From NCBI RefSeq assembly GCF_000214175.1, contig NC_015564.1, positions 2,418,001 to 2,482,000 of the forward strand: 64,000 bases of DNA. Reading direction: 5' to 3'. Source of the stretch: Hoyosella subflava DQS3-9A1 (lineage in GTDB: Bacteria; Actinomycetota; Actinomycetes; Mycobacteriales; Mycobacteriaceae). A model generated the notes under the pieces. It had not been told where the DNA came from. It saw only the letters and a list, made by a program, of their open reading frames with translations, and ran no database searches. The translations under genes and the position numbers were made by a program. Shown here one piece after another: positions 31,459-39,524 of this stretch. Position 1 is the first letter of the stretch, and each line of letters opens with the position of its first letter.

Positions 31459-32136
31459 TCAGGCTGCCGAGATTGCCTCGATGTAGGAGGCGTAAATGTG
31501 GGCCACACCCGAGACCGCTTCGTCGCGGTCTCGAGGCGCGAGGGCAACGAAATTCAGAGCATTGCGGGTTATCGCTTCGCCAAGGACGCGGGCGTCATGC
31601 GGGCTCGCGTTCACCCAGCTGCGCTGGAACGCTTCTGCGATGACGGGGGACGCGTGGTCGACAAGGAACTGACTTTCCACGGTGATCATGCGCAGCAGGT
31701 CAATGGGCGAATCGGTAGCCCGCAGTGATTCGACTAGGGGGTCCGCTTCTATGCGGCGGAAGAAGTCGAGGTAAGCGGCATGAACGGCGTGATATGCGGC
31801 GCCGGGATTGGCATAGATTTCCCGCGCGATCGCGTCGGCGATGTCGCTCGTGAGTCGGGAAGCGTAGGCGCGGGCGAGGCCGCTGCGCGACTGAAACTCG
31901 TTATAGAGAGTCTTGCGGCTAACTCCGGCTGCTGAGGCGATGTCCGCCATCGTGACCGCAGACCATTTCTTGACCTTGAGCTGTTCACTGAGAGCGTCGA
32001 GAACAGCGCGGCGCATGAGTGTCAGCGCTGTTCTCTGGTAGCGGTTTGGCGACCATTCGGCCTCGGCCATGCGCTCAAGAATAGTAGACGTGTGGATTGC
32101 TCGCGGCCTCCTCAGATCGTGCGGACTGTTGTGCAT
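31459..32136 (-). CDS. TetR family transcriptional regulator
   Basis: A 225-residue regulator. The N-terminal DNA-binding domain (about 38-85) has VTMADIASAAGVSRKTLYNEFQSRSGLARAYA, a standard TetR helix-turn-helix. The C-terminal helical ligand domain includes DPLVESLRATDSP and ASYIEAISA. The ATG at 32136 has AGGAG 6 bases upstream. It precedes, on the same strand, the acyltransferase-ALDH-GMC-FadD-WS/DGAT genes and follows the esterase gene. Palindromes in its promoter (32159-32199) suggest autoregulation. The ligand is probably a fatty acyl-CoA or lipophilic compound, by context only. Confidence 0.92.
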   Translation of the reverse strand: MHNSPHDLRRPRAIHTSTILERMAEAEWSPNRYQRTALTLMRRAVLDALSEQLKVKKWSAVTMADIASAAGVSRKTLYNEFQSRSGLARAYASRLTSDIADAIAREIYANPGAAYHAVHAAYLDFFRRIEADPLVESLRATDSPIDLLRMITVESQFLVDHASPVIAEAFQRSWVNASPHDARVLGEAITRNALNFVALAPRDRDEAVSGVAHIYASYIEAISAA

Positions 32137-32158
32137 GGAATCTCCTGCGTAGGGCTAG

Positions 32159-32199
32159 CTGTGTATACAGATTAGCGCTTTGTGTGTAACACGTACACA
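32159..32199. promoter_or_regulatory. Two palindromes before tetR, candidate TetR operator
   Basis: TGTATACA (32162-32169) is a perfect 8-base palindrome inside CTGTGTATACAG. TGTGTA (32183-32188) and TACACA (32194-32199) form a perfect inverted repeat with a 5-base spacer. Both lie in the AT-rich 82-base gap upstream of the TetR start at 32136. A TetR dimer site of 15-17 bases is typical, so the second element is the better candidate. Confidence 0.5.
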
Positions 32200-32218
32200 G
32201 TTATCACTATATGTGTAT

Positions 32219-33136
32219 CTAAAGGTGGTATATGTCACTTCTACCGCGTGTAGTGGCTGGCCCTAGGAAAAGGCCGACTTCGTGTGTGGCATCGGTACAT
32301 TCGGCTACCAGGCCCGCGTGCAGGTGCGCCACATGCCACAGCCCGGCAAATATGCGCTGGCGGATGGCGCCGCCCGCGTTCCGCACAAGCTCGACGAATC
32401 TGTCGATGTCGGGACCGAGAATCTCGTCGCTTCCGGCGTGCACAAGCACGGGCGGCAGCCCGGACAAGCCCGCGTACATAGGCGATAGCGCCGGATCCGT
32501 CAGGCGCTCTGTGACCCCTCCATAGCGAGCAGCGCAGGAACGCAGCCAGGCCGTGCGGAGCATCGGGTCGCGATTGTCGTCGCGCACGCCGGTCAGGGTC
32601 AGGTCGACCCAGGGCGATATCAATGCAATTCCCGCCGGTGCAGGGATTCCCTCATCGCGCAATGTGATGCACAGCGCGAGTGCGAGCCCAGCCCCTGCCG
32701 AATCACCCGCGACCGCAATTCGTCCGGGCGCAATGCCGCGCTGCAGGAGCGCTTTGTACGCACTGAGCGCGTCCTCGAGCGCTGCAGGGTACGGGTGCTC
32801 TGGAGCGAGCCGGTAGTCAGCCAGATAGACCGGCATCCTGGCTGCGGCGGACAGGTGCGCGGCTAACGCCCGGTGCGTCCTGGGCGACCCAACCGTGTAG
32901 CCACCACCGTGCAGGTAGAGCACAGCCCGTTGCGCATCTGCACCTGGAGTCTTCACTCTTTCTGCTGGGCATCCGTGCAGTGAGATGCGGTCAACCTGAG
33001 TGCCCTGCGGCATTTTCGCGACCCGCCCTGCAATATCGAGCACTGCGCGTTGCAGCTCTACCGGTACCGAGGGAGAGAGTGTGGGCCGGACGACGCCACG
33101 CACTACGAGCCTCATCATCTGCCGGGCCAGCGTCAT
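32219..33136 (-). CDS. lipR: Alpha/beta hydrolase, LipR-like carboxylesterase
   Basis: About 305 residues of the hormone-sensitive-lipase type. The oxyanion motif is YLHGGGYTVGS, the nucleophile elbow VAGDSAGAGLAL carries the catalytic Ser, DEIL supplies the Asp, and the histidine lies in GLWHVAHLHAG. DYRLAPEHPYPAALED is the class signature. The ATG at 33136 overlaps the monooxygenase stop (ATGA), replacing a longer upstream frame without ribosome site. Downstream of a MymA-like BVMO and virS-like regulator, it matches LipR of the mycobacterial mymA operon. It may cleave the ester product of the monooxygenase. Confidence 0.87.
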   Translation of the reverse strand: MTLARQMMRLVVRGVVRPTLSPSVPVELQRAVLDIAGRVAKMPQGTQVDRISLHGCPAERVKTPGADAQRAVLYLHGGGYTVGSPRTHRALAAHLSAAARMPVYLADYRLAPEHPYPAALEDALSAYKALLQRGIAPGRIAVAGDSAGAGLALALCITLRDEGIPAPAGIALISPWVDLTLTGVRDDNRDPMLRTAWLRSCAARYGGVTERLTDPALSPMYAGLSGLPPVLVHAGSDEILGPDIDRFVELVRNAGGAIRQRIFAGLWHVAHLHAGLVAECTDATHEVGLFLGPATTRGRSDIYHL

Positions 33137-34647
33137 AACTGAACCGTTCCTGAAAGCGACGGAGCCGGAGCAGGTGCGGCGTGGTAGTCGTTCTCGTCGA
33201 ACGTGCGCGTTGAACGGCGGTAAGCGAACGTGAAGCCTGGCCAGTTGTTGGTCACTTTGCCGGATGCAGTCTTGTACCAGCTCGAGCACTCCCCTGCCCA
33301 GACTGTGGCGCCAATCTTTTTCTGCACCTGAGCGTTGAATACGCCTTGGACGTGAGGCAGTACGTCGAGCCATTTGATGTCACCTTTAGCCAGGCGTGTG
33401 ATGCCCTGCAGGATGTAGCGGATCTGGGACTCGAGCATGAAGACGATGGAGCTGTGCGACAGATTTGTATTCGGCCCGTACAGCATGAACAGGTTCGGGA
33501 ACCCAGCAACCGTGATGCCGAGGTACGCCTCGGCTCCCTCTCGCCACTCCTCGTTCAGGGTCTTCCCCTCAATCCCGGTGAATTCCATTGGCGAGAGAAA
33601 GTCGGTGGCCTGGAAGCCTGTCCCCAGAACGATCGCGTCCACCTCGTGCAGAACTCCATCAGCGGTGACCAGCCCATCAGGTGTGATTTCGGTAATTCCC
33701 GAGTTCACAACGTCAACGTTCGGCTGGGCGAGCGCCTGGTAGTACTCGTTGGAGATCAGGATGCGCTTGCAGCCGATCGGGTCCTTCGGGGTGAGCTTGT
33801 CACGGAGTACCGGGTCTTTGATGGTCTGCTTCAGGTGCCGCTTGAAACGCCACTCGATGACGCTCATCGCCTTGGGGAACTTCGTGAACGCGAGCGCCCG
33901 TGGCTCCAGCGTGGCGTATGTGGCCCACCGCGAAAGCCGAACCAGCCCGGGGACGCGGCGGAACAACTCCACCGCAGCCCTTGAGTAGGCATAATCGGGC
34001 TTCGGGATCACGTGTGCGGCATCACGCTGAAACAGCTCGACCTGGGCGCCGCTGGCAGCGATTCGTGGCACGAACTGGATGGACGAAGCGCCCGTGCCAA
34101 TCACGCCGACCTTCTTGCCTTCCAGCTGATAGTCGTGGTTCCACGTGGCGGAGTGAAAGATCTCGCCTTTGAACGTGTCGAGGCCCGGGATCCGCGGGTA
34201 AGCGGGTCGGCTGAGCTGACCAGTTGCCGTAATAACGACATCTGCACGGTGCGTGCGTCCGTCAGCGAGCTCTACCGCCCATGCCCCTTCGTGCTCATCA
34301 AATTTTGCGCCGCGTACTTCCGTGTTGAATTCGATGTGCGGCAGCAGGCCGTACTTGCGGGCGCAGTCGCGGAGATACTCGTGGATTTCAGCTTGCGGAG
34401 CGAAACGGCGTGACCAGTCGGCTTTCGGCTCGAATGAGAACGAGTAGAGGTGCGAGGGCACATCACACGCGGCCCCTGGGTAGTCGTTGTCGCGCCACAC
34501 TCCGCCGACATCATCGGTCTTCTCGAACAGTGTGAGGTTGTCGAAGCCAGCCTTCTTGAGCTGGATCGCCATCCCCAGGCCACCGAAGCCGGTGCCGATT
34601 ATGGCAACTGAAGGTGCGTGTGTAAGGCGGGCTGCTCCCATGGTCAT
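33133..34647 (-). CDS. mymA: Baeyer-Villiger-type flavin monooxygenase, MymA-like
   Basis: A 504-residue FAD/NADPH monooxygenase. The FAD Rossmann motif IIGTGFGG is at about 16-23, the class I BVMO fingerprint F-x-G-x3-H-x3-W is exact (Phe159, Gly161, His165, Trp169), and the NADPH motif GVIGTGASS is near 181-189. It inserts oxygen into ketones or oxidises related substrates. In M. tuberculosis the mymA operon is divergent from the AraC regulator virS and followed by lipR. The same order is seen here with an AraC gene at 34745, so this is very likely the MymA orthologue. Confidence 0.92.
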   Translation of the reverse strand: MTMGAARLTHAPSVAIIGTGFGGLGMAIQLKKAGFDNLTLFEKTDDVGGVWRDNDYPGAACDVPSHLYSFSFEPKADWSRRFAPQAEIHEYLRDCARKYGLLPHIEFNTEVRGAKFDEHEGAWAVELADGRTHRADVVITATGQLSRPAYPRIPGLDTFKGEIFHSATWNHDYQLEGKKVGVIGTGASSIQFVPRIAASGAQVELFQRDAAHVIPKPDYAYSRAAVELFRRVPGLVRLSRWATYATLEPRALAFTKFPKAMSVIEWRFKRHLKQTIKDPVLRDKLTPKDPIGCKRILISNEYYQALAQPNVDVVNSGITEITPDGLVTADGVLHEVDAIVLGTGFQATDFLSPMEFTGIEGKTLNEEWREGAEAYLGITVAGFPNLFMLYGPNTNLSHSSIVFMLESQIRYILQGITRLAKGDIKWLDVLPHVQGVFNAQVQKKIGATVWAGECSSWYKTASGKVTNNWPGFTFAYRRSTRTFDENDYHAAPAPAPSLSGTVQL

Positions 34648-34744
34648 GTCCTCGCATTTAGCTCGTCGGTAGTGGGACTGAAATCAAGAATATGAAGGTC
34701 AGATCGAAGGAAACAGGTGATAATTGGCCCAAGAGTTACTAGAT

Positions 34745-35821
34745 ATGGCCACTCTGAAGGGGCCACGCGATCGGGAGGTACCTGCAGTGATCCGGCAAGC
34801 GATACCGCGCTCGCCGGCGAGCGCGGCATTGCTCATTGAGTTCGCGCAGGCCCGCGGCGTTGCACTCGCGACGTGCCTTAAAGGTACGAGACTCACGATG
34901 AGTGCCCTGAGGAACCCCGCCACTGAGGTGACCGCCCAGCAGGAACTACGGCTCATTGCAAACACCGTTAAGGCCCTCGACTACGAGCCCGGTCTGGGAA
35001 TCGAGGTAGGCCACCAGTACCACCTGACAACCTATGGAATCTGGGGTTTCGCACTCATCAGCAGCCCAACACTGCGCAACGCCATCGACGTCGGCTTACG
35101 TTTCGTCGGACTGACATTTGCGTTCTGCCGAATCACCGCGCGTCTGCATGACGACGAAGTATGGCTAGTTCTCGACCCCAATGAGGTTCCGGTTGCGGTG
35201 CGCAGATTCGTCACCGAGCGGGACAGCGCTGCGATAAAGAACCTCCAGCAGGAACTGGTCGGACAGTCCGTCCCGCTCCGGCGGGTGACGTACACCTTCC
35301 CCGCACCCATCGACGGCATCGAGCGCTACACCGAAATACTCGGCACTGCACCCGTGTTCGGCGCGGACGAGAACACACTCGTTATCGATCCGGCCTACCT
35401 CGATGAGCCACTGACGCAAGCGAACGAATACGCGAGAGCACTCGCACAGTCTCAATGCCGTGACTTGCTCAACCAGCGTGAAGCGCGCGCAGGCTTGTCC
35501 GGTCAGGTACGGGACCTGTTGCTCGCGGATCCAACCCAGCCACTCACACTCGAAGAGGCTGCACGCGAACTGCACATGAGCAGTCGAACAGTGCGCCGAC
35601 TACTCGCGGCAGAAGGAACCTCGTTGCGCGCGTTGACCAATGAGATTCGGGAAGGACTTGCCGAGGAACTCCTGATCACCGGACGCATGCCGGTCGCCGA
35701 CGTCGCACACCGGCTCGGCTACACGGAAGTATCGAGTTTCTCGCAGGCATTCCGGCGGTGGAAGGGACTCGGGCCGCGCGAGTACCGGGCGCAGGTGAGC
35801 ACGGGAGCAATTTCCCGCTAG
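34745..35821 (+). CDS. virS: AraC-family regulator, VirS-like
   Basis: About 358 residues. The N-terminal half is an Arabinose_bd-type domain (YHLTTYGIWGFALISSPTLRNAI). The C-terminal AraC helix-turn-helix pair (about 255-350) has LTLEEAARELHMSSRTVRRLLAAEG and VADVAHRLGYTEVSSFSQAFRRWKGLGPREYR. The ATG at 34745 has AAGAG upstream; a TTG at 34724 with AGGTGA is an alternative. It is divergent from the mymA-lipR-like genes across about 100 bases, the arrangement of virS in mycobacteria, so it should activate them. Confidence 0.88.
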   Translation: MATLKGPRDREVPAVIRQAIPRSPASAALLIEFAQARGVALATCLKGTRLTMSALRNPATEVTAQQELRLIANTVKALDYEPGLGIEVGHQYHLTTYGIWGFALISSPTLRNAIDVGLRFVGLTFAFCRITARLHDDEVWLVLDPNEVPVAVRRFVTERDSAAIKNLQQELVGQSVPLRRVTYTFPAPIDGIERYTEILGTAPVFGADENTLVIDPAYLDEPLTQANEYARALAQSQCRDLLNQREARAGLSGQVRDLLLADPTQPLTLEEAARELHMSSRTVRRLLAAEGTSLRALTNEIREGLAEELLITGRMPVADVAHRLGYTEVSSFSQAFRRWKGLGPREYRAQVSTGAISR

Positions 35822-35829
35822 GCGCGTGT

Positions 35830-37125
35830 TCAATCCACAACCCTGTCTCTGAGCCAATGGCACAGCAGCAGGGCAACCTCGACATCGAGCCGATCGTCGC
35901 TGATCTCGCGGCCACGGCGCTCCAACGCCCGCCGAACCCGATATCTGACGGTGTTGGGGTGCATGTGCAGCTCCTCTGCCGCGCTCTTATAACCCGAGTC
36001 GGCCCGCAGGAAAGCACGCAGCGTCTCCCGCAATCTCTCGTCGCTTTCCGTAGGCGACGCAAGCGGACCGAGAACTTCACCCACCCAAGAGCGTGTCGCG
36101 TCAGCGTTCTCGGCAAGCAGGCCCGACAACAACACGCCACATTCGCTGGCATCGGTCACCCGCTGTTCCTGCTGTCCCGTTGCGTGTGCGACCGTGCGGG
36201 CTAACTGCGCCTGCTGATGCGAACGACGGAAACCGTCCAGCCCGTGGAGCGGCTGCCCAATTGCAACGAAAGGGGCTTGCGGCGTCGCATCAACCGCGTC
36301 GCGGACCGCTTGCTGCACAGTTGCTCTTGCTGCCGCAGTCACCGGAACCCACACCCACCCCGTGAGCCGGTCGGCGGCGACAAAGAGCGGGGACTCAGGG
36401 CCGGCCACCCCACTTTCGTGGAGTTTGTGCACGAACCTTTCGATGGCCGTGAGTTCGCCCCCTCCCTGCTGATCGTGACACCACACAACGATTGCCAGGT
36501 GAACCCTTCGCAATGGATAACTGATTGCCGATGTCAGGACATCAAGATCAGCATCGGTATCAGTGTCACCACCCGCGAGCAGTTCACGCACGCGCGACGA
36601 GCGCAGGCTGTTGCGGCTCGCCTGCCAGCGATCACGCTCATCCTGATACACCCGAATCAATTGCTGCGAGATCCAGTCGATGTATCTGAACGTGAGCGCG
36701 GTGATTCGTTCGATGACGTCGAGAATTAGCGGGGAGTCGAAATCACAGCCGCGGATCTCCTCCATCACAACGTTCAGCACCGTTTGGTGACCGATGCGGT
36801 AGGCCCTGATCAGTGCGTCAGCAGACACGTCACGTTGGGCAAGTCTGCGTGCATATTCAAGCGCGGTTGTTGGCGGCTCGATGTGGTCGAGGGAAATGTC
36901 ATTGCGGATCGCCGCGAAAACGGTATCGATATTCGCTGCAACGGTGTCATGGAGCAGCTGTTGGAGCTGAGCATCATCCCGCAACTCCGAGATTTCCCGC
37001 ATCAGAGTGTCCTGCGTGGAGCGTGTTATCGCACCCAACTGGTCATCGAGCCGCGTGATGATTGCCGCCGCGGAGTCAGCGACGACGGCACGGTAGTCAC
37101 CGTCTTCCCGGTCGTCGCGCGTCAT
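35830..37125 (-). CDS. PucR/CdaR-type transcriptional regulator
   Basis: A 431-residue regulator. The N-terminal RsbT co-antagonist/RsbR-like helical region (about 20-180) includes ALIRAYRIGHQTVLNVVMEEI, a GGDEF-like linker domain follows, and the C-terminal PucR helix-turn-helix is LRETLRAFLRADSGYKSAAEELHMHPNTVRYRV. It converges tail to tail with the virS-like gene (8 bases apart). It is divergent from the P450-reductase-Rieske operon across 162 bases, which contain the palindrome GGAATTCC at 37169-37176 and repeated GCGGAGC words. It is the probable regulator of that operon. Confidence 0.88.
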   Translation of the reverse strand: MTRDDREDGDYRAVVADSAAAIITRLDDQLGAITRSTQDTLMREISELRDDAQLQQLLHDTVAANIDTVFAAIRNDISLDHIEPPTTALEYARRLAQRDVSADALIRAYRIGHQTVLNVVMEEIRGCDFDSPLILDVIERITALTFRYIDWISQQLIRVYQDERDRWQASRNSLRSSRVRELLAGGDTDTDADLDVLTSAISYPLRRVHLAIVVWCHDQQGGGELTAIERFVHKLHESGVAGPESPLFVAADRLTGWVWVPVTAAARATVQQAVRDAVDATPQAPFVAIGQPLHGLDGFRRSHQQAQLARTVAHATGQQEQRVTDASECGVLLSGLLAENADATRSWVGEVLGPLASPTESDERLRETLRAFLRADSGYKSAAEELHMHPNTVRYRVRRALERRGREISDDRLDVEVALLLCHWLRDRVVD

Positions 37126-37287
37126 GTGCGGAGCGTAATTAAGCGGAGCTTGTGCCGGGAGTCATTCGGGAATTCCAGCTTGTATCGAGCCTACAAAGGC
37201 TGCACGAAAGTTGGTATCGCCGTGACATCGGCACATCAATTCTCGCTCCGTAGCGTGATTTACACCCAACCGACAAAGCGAGAGACT

Positions 37288-38526
37288 ATGACCTCAACAG
37301 CCCCAAATGACCTTGACAGCATCGACCTCGCAGACTCCACAGTGTGGGATGGCGGGCCGCCCTACGAGTTGTTCAAGCGACTCCAGCGCGAAGACCCGGT
37401 TCATTTCAGCGCGCAGCGCTCAGCACCCGGCGAAGGCGGCTTTTGGTCAATCACTCGGTACGATGACGTGCGGTCAGTGAGCCGCGACCATAAGACGTTC
37501 TCGTCGGAAAAACGCGGAATATTCCATTTCGACGATATTGGCGTCCCACTCGATATTCAGCGACTGCAGATGATCTCGATGGATCCCCCGCGCCACGACC
37601 GTTTGAAAGCACTTGTCATCAAAGCGTTTACGCCGCAGCGAGTGGCCGAACACGAAGATCACATCCGCCAGATCATCGGACGGGTTCTCGACAGCGTAGC
37701 TGACCGGGAGAGATTCGACCTCGTTGCTGATGTGGCGCGACCAATCCCGGCCCGCGTCATCGGCTCTTTCCTCGGTACTCCGCCCGAAGACGATGCGACG
37801 CTGGTGCATTGGACCAATGTGTTCACCGCGTTCGAAGACCCCGCGATCCGCGATCAATGGTCCGACACCGCGGGCGTGGTCACCGAGATCATCGAATACG
37901 TCAATGGACTCATCGCACAGCGCCGCGAACACCCTCAGAACGACTTGCTGTCAGCGCTTATGGACGCTGAAGTCGACGGCGAAAAGCTCAACGAACTCGA
38001 GCTCGCAACGTTCTTCATTCTGCTGATGTCAGCCGGTAACGACTCCACCCGGGCTACCTACAGTGCGACGATGCTTGAACTGCTGCGCAACCCGGAAATG
38101 CTCGCGCAACTCCGTGAACAGCCCGAACTAATCGAGGCGGCAGTCGAAGAGGGGCTTCGCTGCTATCCAGCTTTCGCCTTCATGGCCCGCGCAGCGACCC
38201 GCGACGTCGAAATGCACGGCAAAACGATCAAGGAAGGCGACCGCGTCCTGCTCTGGTATCTGGCGTCGAACCGCGACGAAACCGCGTTCGAGAATCCAGA
38301 TCAGTTCGACATCACACGGCCCGGCCTCGCCGACAAGCATCAGGCCTTCGGCGGGCGTGGACGCCACTTCTGCCTCGGCGCCAACCTCGCTCGCCTGGAA
38401 CTGCGACTGTGGATCGAGCAGACATTGCAGCGCTTCCCCAATCTCGAACTCGACGGCGAACCGACCCGTGTCCGGGCCTTGTTCCTCAACCAGTACAACT
38501 CGATTCCAGTGCGGCGGACATCATGA
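37288..38526 (+). CDS. Cytochrome P450
   Basis: A 412-residue soluble P450. The I-helix oxygen-activation motif AGNDST is at 249-254, the K-helix ExxR spans Glu288-Arg291, and the haem-binding loop FGGRGRHFCLGANLA has ligand Cys362. The open frame runs about 500 bases further upstream, but MTSTAPNDLD at 37288 is the natural P450 start and lies clear of the divergent pucR gene. The stop overlaps the reductase start (ATGA). It hydroxylates an unknown substrate, with electrons probably from the co-encoded VanB-type reductase. Confidence 0.95.
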   Translation: MTSTAPNDLDSIDLADSTVWDGGPPYELFKRLQREDPVHFSAQRSAPGEGGFWSITRYDDVRSVSRDHKTFSSEKRGIFHFDDIGVPLDIQRLQMISMDPPRHDRLKALVIKAFTPQRVAEHEDHIRQIIGRVLDSVADRERFDLVADVARPIPARVIGSFLGTPPEDDATLVHWTNVFTAFEDPAIRDQWSDTAGVVTEIIEYVNGLIAQRREHPQNDLLSALMDAEVDGEKLNELELATFFILLMSAGNDSTRATYSATMLELLRNPEMLAQLREQPELIEAAVEEGLRCYPAFAFMARAATRDVEMHGKTIKEGDRVLLWYLASNRDETAFENPDQFDITRPGLADKHQAFGGRGRHFCLGANLARLELRLWIEQTLQRFPNLELDGEPTRVRALFLNQYNSIPVRRTS

Positions 38527-39524
38527 CCGCCCCGGAACTCCTCGTCGAGTCGCCCCAGCGCAACAGGGGCACCTATCGGGAAGTTGAACTTGACCTTCAG
38601 GTACGAAAACGTGAGCGCGTTGCGGAGGGCGTTGTAGTACTTACCCTCGCCGACCCTGCGGGCGCTGACTTGCCTGAATGGACACCTGGCGCGCACATCG
38701 ACCTGATGATGACACCGACGCTCATACGCCAGTATTCGCTCTGTGGGGATACCTCCAACAGCGCCGAGTGGAAAGTCGGCGTGCTGCTCGATCCGGCCAG
38801 CCGCGGAGGTTCACAGTTCGTCCACGACAAACTGCATGAGGGAGCCACCGTTCGCGTTCGCGGCCCGCGTAACCACTTTCCGATGGTGCAAGCGGCTCGG
38901 TATAAGTTCATTGCCGGCGGGATTGGCATCACCCCGATCTACACGATGATCGCCGCTGCCGCAGCGACCAACGCTGACTGGCAGCTGCTGTATGGCGGCA
39001 GAACACGGTCGTCGATGGCTTTCCTTGACGTCCTGGAAGACCACGGCGACCGGGTCTCGGTGTGTCCCCAGGACGAGACAGGGATGCTTGACCTTGCTGC
39101 GGAACTCTCCGCGCCTGACGAAGACACCGTTGTGTACTGCTGTGGTCCTGAAGGACTTCTCAGCGCAGTTGAACAGGCCTGCACGAGCTGGCCTACCGGG
39201 AGCCTGCACATCGAGAGGTTTGCTGCGAAGGCGTTCGAGCCTTCCGTCGGCGGAGACAGCGCTTTTGAGGTCGAGTGCCAGCGGTCCGGCGTGAGTGTGA
39301 CTGTGCCGCCGGACAAGACGATCTACGAAGCGGTCGAGGAAGCGGGCGTCGACGTCCTCGGTTCCTGCATGGAAGGCGTTTGTGGCACCTGCGAATGCGA
39401 TGTCATCGAAGGCGAGCCCGACCCTCGTGACTCCGTACTGTCGGAGGCGGAGCGGGAAAGTGGAGCCACAATCATGATCTGCGTTTCGCGATCCAGGTCC
39501 GAAAGGCTGGTGCTGGACCTATGA
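38523..39524 (+). CDS. Phthalate-dioxygenase-reductase-type (VanB-like) ferredoxin reductase
   Basis: A 333-residue single-chain reductase. The flavin-binding motif is RQYSLCGD at 69-76 (FMN type), the NAD(P)H domain starts FIAGGIGITPI, and the C-terminal plant-type [2Fe-2S] domain has Cys282, Cys287, Cys290 and a final Cys in MICVSR. This order (flavin, NAD, ferredoxin) is that of VanB/OphA1. The ATG at 38523 overlaps the P450 stop and the end overlaps the Rieske start, so all three are coupled. It could serve both the P450 and the Rieske oxygenase. Confidence 0.93.
   Translation: MTAPELLVESPQRNRGTYREVELDLQVRKRERVAEGVVVLTLADPAGADLPEWTPGAHIDLMMTPTLIRQYSLCGDTSNSAEWKVGVLLDPASRGGSQFVHDKLHEGATVRVRGPRNHFPMVQAARYKFIAGGIGITPIYTMIAAAAATNADWQLLYGGRTRSSMAFLDVLEDHGDRVSVCPQDETGMLDLAAELSAPDEDTVVYCCGPEGLLSAVEQACTSWPTGSLHIERFAAKAFEPSVGGDSAFEVECQRSGVSVTVPPDKTIYEAVEEAGVDVLGSCMEGVCGTCECDVIEGEPDPRDSVLSEAERESGATIMICVSRSRSERLVLDL

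Noticed and set aside
36784-37287. Long N-terminal extension of the P450 frame
   Set aside because: It runs antisense through the divergent pucR gene, is cysteine/arginine-rich, and the P450 starts naturally at 37288.
37126-37287. GGAATTCC palindrome and GCGGAGC direct repeats as a defined PucR operator
   Set aside because: The elements are short and common in sequence of this composition; mentioned only as context for the PucR gene.
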